From positions 1-34,269 of the IMG/VR virus record IMGVR_UViG_3300042691_006817: 34,269 bases of DNA, one strand, 5' to 3'. Made by a program: the position numbers and the translations under genes. The notes beneath the pieces were generated by a model. The model searched no databases, was not told the DNA's origin, and saw only the letters and a program-made list of their open reading frames with translations. Below are positions 28,079-34,269 of this stretch, piece by piece. The DNA comes from a virus. How positions within the stretch are numbered: position 1 is the first letter of the stretch; every line of letters begins with the position of its first letter.

Positions 28079-29659
28079 CTAGTCAGCCTGACCAGCAAAG
28101 GTTTTTAATTTATTTACTTCGGCTGACAATTCTTGTACAGCCGTAATAAGCATAGGAACAAACACGCTGTATTTAACAGCTTTTGTTTTTGTACCAGTTG
28201 GCACTTGTTCTTTCACCGTTATTTGCTCAATGTATTTTTCCATGCGCGGTACGCGGTGCGTCTTGTGGTAGGAATAAGCCGGAGTTACCGAACCATCCTC
28301 GTTGAGGCATTCGGAAACCTCAACAATGATCGGGTTTCCAGATTCGTCATATAACGGGTGTTCATCAAACATAGGAACGGAAAGTTCTTCGCTTTTAACA
28401 ATTTTTTGCTCAACCCATTTACCATCAATTTCAACAATTTCATTAATTGTAGATTCGACCAGTTTGCGCTCAGTAACTTGACGGGTTTTTTCAATTTCAA
28501 CAATTTTTTCAACTTCTTCGTAATCATCAATTTCCTCAATCATTCCTGGAAATATCTGCTCTAATTGTTGTGCGATTACGCCCAACTGGGTTGCTTTCTT
28601 AGATTTTTCGTTTTTAAGGCTGTATTTAACTACCTCGACATTGTTTAAATCATTCAAATATCCGCGAGCCGGCTCAATGTTTTCTTTAACTTTAATATCA
28701 GAGATTGCGCCGTAACTGTTATTTGTGTTTTGAACATCACCGTTAGCAAGCACTTGATAATTAAAACCAGTACCAGTTAAAAATCCTCGATAGTGATAAC
28801 CAGTTGATCCGGTTGGCAATGCGCTATGAAATCCAGCAACAGAACTTCCAGTGTTAGAGCAAAAACTAATTAAACAACTTTGGTTTTGATTACTAAAAAA
28901 AGCGTGATATGGCTGATCTGATCTATCAGTTCCATCCGCAACATACGATGCGTTATTAGTAAATTTTGTAAATCCATTTGTCAATCCAATGCGACCACGC
29001 TCATTGGTTGAAAGTGCCGAACCAGTAGTAAAACGAATACCAGCGTTTCCATCAATAACCAAAGGTTTTGTGCCAACCCCAACAATGTGCGATGCGTCTG
29101 CATAAGCACCAGAATCAAAAGCAAATGTGCTTGAATAATGTCGCAACGACAAAAAATTTACGCCGTCACCATTAATCGTCATATCGGTATATGCCGATGA
29201 ACCTGACGAATAGTTTTTAAACAACATATACCTACGGCCATTTACGCCAGGATTTGCCCCAATCTGTATATTTTCGTCAGCAAATATAGCAACAATCGCT
29301 TTGCCACCCAAAGTAAAATATACAGGTTTTGGTGACGCGCCGTTAAATGCGCGGCTGCCAAACTCGACATTAGTTCCTGTAATGCCAACCCGCGCCGCAT
29401 TTAGCGGCGGGTTAGTGGTTTGAACATCGGTATCGCAAACATCTATCCATGCAAAACCGTTTGTGCCAAATTCAGCGGGTGTACCATTTGGAACAATGTC
29501 AACAGCAATGACGGTATCGAGTGTCGTTGGTCTGACGCACGGAACAGGAAAACTCGTAATAGCAGTGCGAGTATCCATCCGAAAATCTTGATCTGTATTG
29601 TTAGTTGTTGCACCAACAACATCCTCAATCATATTGCTTGTAACTTTGGTCAAAGACAT
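28079..29659 (-). CDS. Tail fibre or spike with C-terminal S74 autoprocessing chaperone
   Basis: The 526-aa protein has a beta-rich body (about 1-315), and near residue 320 the motif AISDIKVKENIEPARGYL starts a Peptidase_S74 intramolecular chaperone domain. That domain trimerises the fibre and cuts itself off at the Ser before DIKVK. The following LGVIAQQLEQIFPG fits the same domain. An unusually long charged insert (about 375-490, e.g. EEVEKIVEIEKTRQVTERKL) precedes the last helix. The gene is A+T-richer than the packaging genes, suggesting acquisition. A perfect AAGGAG precedes the ATG. Confidence 0.88.
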   Translation of the reverse strand: MSLTKVTSNMIEDVVGATTNNTDQDFRMDTRTAITSFPVPCVRPTTLDTVIAVDIVPNGTPAEFGTNGFAWIDVCDTDVQTTNPPLNAARVGITGTNVEFGSRAFNGASPKPVYFTLGGKAIVAIFADENIQIGANPGVNGRRYMLFKNYSSGSSAYTDMTINGDGVNFLSLRHYSSTFAFDSGAYADASHIVGVGTKPLVIDGNAGIRFTTGSALSTNERGRIGLTNGFTKFTNNASYVADGTDRSDQPYHAFFSNQNQSCLISFCSNTGSSVAGFHSALPTGSTGYHYRGFLTGTGFNYQVLANGDVQNTNNSYGAISDIKVKENIEPARGYLNDLNNVEVVKYSLKNEKSKKATQLGVIAQQLEQIFPGMIEEIDDYEEVEKIVEIEKTRQVTERKLVESTINEIVEIDGKWVEQKIVKSEELSVPMFDEHPLYDESGNPIIVEVSECLNEDGSVTPAYSYHKTHRVPRMEKYIEQITVKEQVPTGTKTKAVKYSVFVPMLITAVQELSAEVNKLKTFAGQAD

Positions 29660-29668
29660 AATATCTCC

Positions 29669-30739
29669 TTAAACAGCGTAAGACGCTGTGTATACTAAAC
29701 CGCCAGCCGCATCCATTGGAACAACGGTTGTTGCACCGCCGCCAGTTGGTGTTTGATACACCCATGCTTGGCTTGAATTTGCAAAAGTAAAAGCTGTTAA
29801 AACATTGCCAGCCGTAAGCGCAATATTATCTACAAAACCAAATGAAACACCGCTATAAAGACTTGTCGTATTTTTTGTTGTAAACGGCAAACTTATCCTT
29901 AAATTTCCTGTGCCTGTATGCCCAGACCATGCAATATAGGCTTGAGCATGAACAATATTTCCAACCTTTACATAAAATCCAACCTGTTGAGTGTAGGTTG
30001 CAGTGCCATTACTAGTTGAGCCTTGTGCAACAGGCGTCCAAGTGCCTTCTTCGTAATCAGCCAGCAATTCGCTAGTGCCTGTGCCAGCCGTAGCAGAAAA
30101 GTCGATGCCTTTGCCGGATGTAGCAATTACAACGTTGCCGCTTACCGACAAGTTTGCCGCGCCTGGATCGGTTGTGTTGCCGATGGAAACGCCAGTGGAC
30201 GAAAAAAGCCGCATTGCTTCCGCACCATCATTTGCAAACGCTATCGTATTTGCTGCCGGAAAGAAAATACCTGTGTTGGTATCACCTGATGTTGTAATTG
30301 CTGGAACAGATACAGTACCAGCTTGCACAGTTGTTACACCTGTTGCTGATAAAGTAGTAAACGCGCCCGTGTTTGGTGTTGTTTGGCCAACGGTGCCATT
30401 GATGTTAATCGACGCCGTTCCGGTCAAGTTAGTTACGGTGCCGGAAGATGGCGTACCAAGCGCACCGCCGTTAACCACGAAAGAACCTGCCGTGCCAACG
30501 TTGACCCCAAGCGCCGTTAAAACGCCTGTTCCAGCTCCAGCAAGAGTGCTGATTGGAACATTTTTCCAGCCAATGACTTGAATTGCGTTAGCATTGTCTT
30601 TGTAAAAAAGTTTGCCATCGGTGATGTTGATGGCAAGCTCTGACCCTAATGTGTTGTTAGTTAAACTACCAGCAGTAGGCGCAGCAGCAGCCGTGCTGCT
30701 GCTGTAAATCAGGATTGGTGTGTAACCAGTTTGCGCCAT
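29669..30739 (-). CDS. Tail fibre-type protein (356 aa)
   Basis: The product is Gly/Thr/Ser/Ala-rich with motifs such as TPSSGTVTNLTGTASINING and TPNTGAFTTLSATG, which are beta-repeat units of phage tail fibres. Its C-terminal ~130 residues, from YEEGTWTPVAQGSTSNGTAT, form a distinct domain like the C-terminal receptor or trimerisation domains of fibres. It directly follows a 163-aa head-binding-like protein and precedes the S74 fibre, so two or more fibre chains are encoded. Confidence 0.82.
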   Translation of the reverse strand: MAQTGYTPILIYSSSTAAAAPTAGSLTNNTLGSELAINITDGKLFYKDNANAIQVIGWKNVPISTLAGAGTGVLTALGVNVGTAGSFVVNGGALGTPSSGTVTNLTGTASININGTVGQTTPNTGAFTTLSATGVTTVQAGTVSVPAITTSGDTNTGIFFPAANTIAFANDGAEAMRLFSSTGVSIGNTTDPGAANLSVSGNVVIATSGKGIDFSATAGTGTSELLADYEEGTWTPVAQGSTSNGTATYTQQVGFYVKVGNIVHAQAYIAWSGHTGTGNLRISLPFTTKNTTSLYSGVSFGFVDNIALTAGNVLTAFTFANSSQAWVYQTPTGGGATTVVPMDAAGGLVYTASYAV

Positions 30740-30741
30740 AG

Positions 30742-31233
30742 TTATACCTGCGCTTCAATAATTGAATTAAATGGCGGCGCTTGCGTAAATACAATATTCC
30801 CGCCTGTTACTGAATAAGTATTTTTATTTTGGTAAACCCCATTAATATAAATATTAAAAACAGTTGTTACGCCTACTGGTAAAGCAAAAGATACTGTTGA
30901 TCCGTTGCCTGTGTAGTTTTGAACATTTAACCCAACGCTAATACCGCCAATATTGTCAAAAGTTCCAATTAATACATTAGCAGAATCTTTTACAATAAAT
31001 TTGTATGAAGTATTAAACAGCAGCCAAATTTCACCACTCGGGATACGCCCTGCGGCGTCTAAAACAATTGGATTTGTATGCGCGATATTTCCATTACTAG
31101 TGGTATATGTAGCTGCATTAGTTGTTGTGCCAGCAAGATATGTATTAATTGTGCCACCAGCTAACGGATTGCCGTTGTTATCAAATAATTGACCACCAAC
31201 GCCTAGAAACGGTGAAAGATTTACAGCAGCCAT
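30742..31233 (-). CDS. Tail spike N-terminal (head-binding-like) protein (163 aa)
   Basis: The protein resembles the particle-attachment domain of podovirus spikes: GGQLFDNNGNPLAGGTINTY (about 13-32) and an IVLDAAGRIPSGEIWLL segment. The second half, ending QAPPFNSIIEAQV, contains a small beta domain. It is a stand-alone attachment protein, not fused to a receptor-binding body, and would anchor fibres encoded downstream. Spacing to neighbours is 2 bases. Confidence 0.8.
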   Translation of the reverse strand: MAAVNLSPFLGVGGQLFDNNGNPLAGGTINTYLAGTTTNAATYTTSNGNIAHTNPIVLDAAGRIPSGEIWLLFNTSYKFIVKDSANVLIGTFDNIGGISVGLNVQNYTGNGSTVSFALPVGVTTVFNIYINGVYQNKNTYSVTGGNIVFTQAPPFNSIIEAQV

Positions 31234-31235
31234 AA

Positions 31236-31538
31236 TTAATCCTCAAATTTTGGGGTAAAAACGGGCGGCGACCACGGTAACGACATCGGAACCTGCGTTG
31301 CCAAATTATCCATTTGCTCGGCCAACCGGCCCTCAATGTCAGCTTGGCCTTTGATCCAATCCACAACCATTTCCTCGGTCACATCGGCAATCGAGGTGAC
31401 AAGCTGCGGGTCTTTGAAAAACCAAGTGCCTTCGGTGTCCACAATCCCGTTGCGATTGATGGCGCGGCAATAGTATTTTGCGGCAGTAATCAACCCATCA
31501 TCGGCCTGAACGCCCTCAATTTTCCATTCATAATTCAA
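31236..31538 (-). CDS. Tail-fibre-associated small protein (100 aa)
   Basis: The product starts MNYEWKIEGVQADDGLITAA and contains a TSIADVTEEMVVDWIKGQAD segment. It is acidic and likely an alpha-beta protein. Such proteins follow phage tail fibre genes and may aid fibre assembly. It starts at TTG (31538), overlapping the fibre stop in TTTTGA, with GGTGGGGG in the fibre codons as ribosome binding site. The same overlap style is used by the GNAT gene. A -1 frameshift extending the fibre into this gene is a less likely alternative. Confidence 0.75.
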   Translation of the reverse strand: MNYEWKIEGVQADDGLITAAKYYCRAINRNGIVDTEGTWFFKDPQLVTSIADVTEEMVVDWIKGQADIEGRLAEQMDNLATQVPMSLPWSPPVFTPKFED

Positions 31539-34030
31539 AATGCACCCCCACCAATGCCGCCAGTCGCAGTCATTGCGCCGCTGGACGGGTTAAATTTAAG
31601 TTTAGTGCTGGTTACCTTGGCGGGCAAGTTTCCCATGCTGTTGGTCACCCAAACAGGATAATAGTCTGCGTTTGTGGACGTGTCGTCAGTGATGGCAATG
31701 TTGTTTGCGTTAGTGGCCGTGCCGGCCGTCGTGGCCGATCCTGCGCTGCCGTCAATCGACACGCCCGTCAGGCTTTGGCTGGCGCTGGCGCGGTTTAAGG
31801 CAATCGACGTGGTGCCGATAAACAGGCTGGAATTACCCAACACCGCCGACGGGATGGTGCCAGACAGTTGGCCCGCGGGCAAACTGGTTAAGTTTGCGCC
31901 CGATCCACTGAACCCCGTGGCCGTCATCAGACCAGTGGACGGATTAAATTGCAGTTTGGTGGACGACGAATAAGTCGTCGTCAGGTTGCCCGCGGTCTGA
32001 TTGGCCAGCAGCGGGTAATACGTGGCGTTGGTAGTGGTGTCGTCGGTCACTGTGGCATAAGCCACTGGCGTCACCCAGGACGGGGCCGACGTGCCGTTGC
32101 TTTGCAGCACTTTACCGGCGTCACCAGCTGCGGACGCCAAAAACGTTGTTGCGCCAGCACCAGACTGATACGGAATACTGGCGGCTGCGCCACCAGCCAG
32201 GTTGGTTGCGGTTATTGCGTTTGTTGCGTTTGTTGCGTTTCCAACCGTGATGCTGGCCGGATCAGTCCAACCTGGGGCGCTGGCGCCCGCGGTCATAATG
32301 TAATTCAGGGTGCCAAGACCAAGGAAAGTTGTCGCCCCTGCGCCGGTTTGGTACGGCACACTGCCCGTTGCCCCGCCAGCCAAGTTAGTCGCCGTTCCCG
32401 CCGTTGTGGCGCTTCCTGCGCTGCCAGCGGTGGCGGCATAGCTGACCGACAGGCCGCTGGCAGGTACATTTGTCCAGTATTGGCCGGTGCCGTTGTATTG
32501 CAGCACGTCCAAGTTGTTTAGGGTGCCAAACTGAACGTTGCCATCCGTACCACCCAGCACCGACCCATACGTAACCCGCACAAATAAAATGCCGTTTGAC
32601 GTCCCAACGTTGACCACCGCAGCCATTAAAACAATGGCGTTTGGAACCGCTGGCTTGATTTTCGTTAAGCCGCCGGTTACCGCTGGGTTGTAATACAGTT
32701 CATCGCCCTGTACCCAATTTTCAGCGCCGCCGGTGGTGTTGATGTTCTTAACCTCACCAAACGACACCACAAAAATCCAGTCGTTGTTATTGCCGGATTC
32801 TGCTGCCAAGCCCAAAACATATTGCGCTTGATCTTTGGTCAGCCCAGTTGCGGCCTTGCCTACCAGCCCACCCGACGCGCCCAGCGTACCGGCAAATGAC
32901 ACAACTTGCCCTTTGGCAATCGCGCCCTGGCATTTGATTCGGTAAAACTGTTCTTCACCAATTCTTTGCACCACGTTGCCGTTCATTTGGAACGATAACG
33001 TTTGGAATTGATCGGTGTAATCGTAATAAATGCGCCCTGTCGCGTTGGTCGGCAGCGGGTTTTGCGTGGTGTTGAACTGAATGTACGTCGGCGTCGCAAT
33101 CGACCCCGTAATGGCCGACATACTGGTGATGTCGTTGTTGGCCCCCAAAACCGCAGCCGACAAATTTAGCCTGGCGTTTGCTGCGTCCGATGCACCTGTG
33201 CCGCCATGCGCCACGCCAACGTCGGAACCTTCCCAAACGCCCGTGCCGATGGTTCCCAGCGTAGTAATGCTGGTCTGCCCTGGCCACGTCGTCGAAATGC
33301 GTAAGCCGCTGCTGCTGGCGTCCAAGCTGGTGCCGTTTAGCTTGACCGAAAACGCGTTCGAAATAAGTTGCAACCCGTTCCCAGCGGTATACGTTCCCGC
33401 CCCCGAAAACTGCGTCCAGGGCATATTGGTCACGCCAATCGTGCCGGTTGATCCCGCGGTTGTCACCCAGCCGGTGGCCGAAAGTGTCGCGCCGTCCTCA
33501 ATAAACGTGAACGCGCCAGGCACTTCGGCCCAGTTATTCATGTCTGCGGTGCGCGTCCAGCCGCTTGATGCCGCCGCATAAATACCGTTTTGTGCCTGGT
33601 TTGTCTGGTTCTTGACCAAAATACGGTCGCCCGCGGTCAGGGTCGATGGCCAGTCACCATTGGCCTGGGTAGCCAAACCCGACAGCGTGATGTTGCCGGT
33701 CGTGGTGTACAAACACGACGCTTTAATGTCCAAACCCTGCGCGACTGAATCGACGTAGGCTTTATTGGCCACGTCTTGGTCGGCAGTTGGCGTTGCAGCT
33801 ACCTGGGCGGTCGTAAAATACGCGGCTGCGGGGGCATTGCCACCAATAATCGACGAATCAATCGTTGAATTGGTAATGGTCAAACCCGACTGAATAGGGT
33901 TTGTTGGCGCATAAAACGGCGTTCCAGCAGGGCCAACCAAATATTGGATGGCAAACGTCGGCTCAGGGTCAAAAACGCCCTGAACCGGTACGATATTCGT
34001 CGTCTGCTGGTTGGCGACCTGGTTGGTCAT
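31535..34030 (-). CDS. Large tail fibre protein (831 aa)
   Basis: The N-terminus (about 1-60) precedes a phage-fibre domain with QDVANKAYVDSVAQGLDIKA (about 84-103) and ILVKNQTNQAQNGIYAAASS. Later parts are Gly/Ala/Thr repeats: NLAGGA...(S/T)(V/I)PYQ.GAGATTFL occurs at about 540-570 and 600-630. A DDT.TNA.YYP...GNL...STKL.FNPS module occurs at about 660-710 and again at the C-terminus, ending GGIGGGAF. It follows the 113-aa structural gene. Likely the main host-range fibre. The repeats diverge at third positions, so the duplications are old. Confidence 0.88.
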   Translation of the reverse strand: MTNQVANQQTTNIVPVQGVFDPEPTFAIQYLVGPAGTPFYAPTNPIQSGLTITNSTIDSSIIGGNAPAAAYFTTAQVAATPTADQDVANKAYVDSVAQGLDIKASCLYTTTGNITLSGLATQANGDWPSTLTAGDRILVKNQTNQAQNGIYAAASSGWTRTADMNNWAEVPGAFTFIEDGATLSATGWVTTAGSTGTIGVTNMPWTQFSGAGTYTAGNGLQLISNAFSVKLNGTSLDASSSGLRISTTWPGQTSITTLGTIGTGVWEGSDVGVAHGGTGASDAANARLNLSAAVLGANNDITSMSAITGSIATPTYIQFNTTQNPLPTNATGRIYYDYTDQFQTLSFQMNGNVVQRIGEEQFYRIKCQGAIAKGQVVSFAGTLGASGGLVGKAATGLTKDQAQYVLGLAAESGNNNDWIFVVSFGEVKNINTTGGAENWVQGDELYYNPAVTGGLTKIKPAVPNAIVLMAAVVNVGTSNGILFVRVTYGSVLGGTDGNVQFGTLNNLDVLQYNGTGQYWTNVPASGLSVSYAATAGSAGSATTAGTATNLAGGATGSVPYQTGAGATTFLGLGTLNYIMTAGASAPGWTDPASITVGNATNATNAITATNLAGGAAASIPYQSGAGATTFLASAAGDAGKVLQSNGTSAPSWVTPVAYATVTDDTTTNATYYPLLANQTAGNLTTTYSSSTKLQFNPSTGLMTATGFSGSGANLTSLPAGQLSGTIPSAVLGNSSLFIGTTSIALNRASASQSLTGVSIDGSAGSATTAGTATNANNIAITDDTSTNADYYPVWVTNSMGNLPAKVTSTKLKFNPSSGAMTATGGIGGGAF
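32215..32241 (-). repeat. Three 9-bp tandem repeats in the tail fibre gene
   Basis: On the plus strand TTGCGTTTG occurs twice, then TTGCGTTTC, at 9-base spacing. On the coding strand this encodes repeated NAT units linking two fibre modules. Nearly identical units suggest a recent slippage expansion. Confidence 0.8.
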
Positions 34031-34033
34031 GCT

Positions 34034-34269
34034 TTACCCCGCGGACAATGGCGTTACATAAACGTCGCCGTTTGCGGCACTGCCGATCAAAGACACGAAA
34101 AAACCATTGCGGGGCGCTGGCACCACAATTGGGTAAATCATGTTGGGTGGCAGCACTACACCAGGCGTTGATGCGGTGGTCAGCGGAATGACCGGCGTTG
34201 GCGTTGTCCCTGAAGTCGTCCCCAAACTAACCGAAACCGTGGCTGAACCAATGTTAATCAGCGCAACGT
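34034..34269 (-). CDS. Virion structural protein, C-terminal part (split by the window ends)
   Basis: This is the C-terminal portion of the 113-aa gene whose start is at 175 on the circle. The frame reads through the right edge; bases 34201-34269 duplicate 1-69. The protein ends VYVTPLSAG, with the GCGGGG codons at the end acting as part of the ribosome binding site of the fibre gene at 34030. Family not recognised; virion role inferred from position. Confidence 0.85.
   Translation of the reverse strand, partial: VALINIGSATVSVSLGTTSGTTPTPVIPLTTASTPGVVLPPNMIYPIVVPAPRNGFFVSLIGSAANGDVYVTPLSAG
34201..34269. repeat. Terminal direct repeat, right copy (circular assembly overlap)
   Basis: Identical over all 69 bases to positions 1-69; removing one copy gives a circle of about 34,200 bp. 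Confidence 0.95.

Noticed and set aside
1-34269. tRNA genes, CRISPR arrays, insertion sequences, integrase or attachment site
   Set aside because: None was recognised on reading both strands; a tRNA scan and profile search would be needed to be certain.

Overview
This window is the complete genome of a tailed bacteriophage with P22-type (podovirus) head and tail-machine genes, captured as a circular assembly. Bases 1-69 recur exactly at 34201-34269, and a structural gene reads through the junction without a break (start at 175, stop at 34034), so one genome unit is about 34,200 bp. No integrase, CI-type repressor, partition gene or tRNA is recognisable. The phage therefore looks virulent, or has lost its lysogeny module. 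The host is probably a proteobacterium: sigma70-like promoters, Shine-Dalgarno starts, and NinB, ERF and YqaJ homologues all fit. A freshwater Burkholderiales host is a guess from gene style only.

Transcription is organised around a divergent control region at 14675-14815. Leftward (minus strand) it starts with a Cro-like repressor. This is followed by an HNH protein, a lambda-O-like initiator gene with an apparent iteron origin inside it, a lambda-P-like loader candidate, several tiny genes, and a nuclease group (VRR-NUC, NinB, YbcO-like). An intrinsic terminator at about 10635-10664 closes this block. Still leftward come accessory and virion genes: a ferritin-like DUF5856 protein, a zeta-toxin-like kinase, a GroES-like co-chaperonin and a cluster of very small basic proteins. 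Then follow small and large terminase, portal, scaffold, coat and a decoration-like protein, ending in another terminator (216-245).

Across the circle junction the minus strand continues with a tail or fibre module (34.2 to 28.1 kb), then P22 gp4-like and gp10-like tail-machine proteins. Next are a mini-fibre protein, a GNAT acetyltransferase, three ejection-type proteins (one with an M15-like peptidase domain), two holin candidates, an M15 endolysin and a terminal HNH/AP2 homing-type endonuclease.

The only rightward block, 14816-18282, is an early operon. Three related promoter-operator-leader cassettes feed it (14737, 14989 and 15761). It encodes small early proteins, an LPD29-domain protein, an ERF annealing protein, a YqaJ/lambda-exo nuclease, a candidate SSB-like protein with an acidic C-terminal tail, a two-helix membrane protein and a small winged-helix protein. 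It ends 1 bp from the convergent HNH gene, and its terminator lies inside that gene.

The most unusual signals are: (1) two 11-bp-periodic ACGCGT arrays inside the initiator gene; (2) the triplicated promoter/operator/leader cassette with a covarying leader hairpin; (3) a near-identical sequence at two distant gene junctions, encoding a GIGGGxF C-terminus and overlapping a TTG start of the next gene; (4) the terminator embedded in the convergent HNH gene; (5) a cro promoter placed so that the message would be leaderless.
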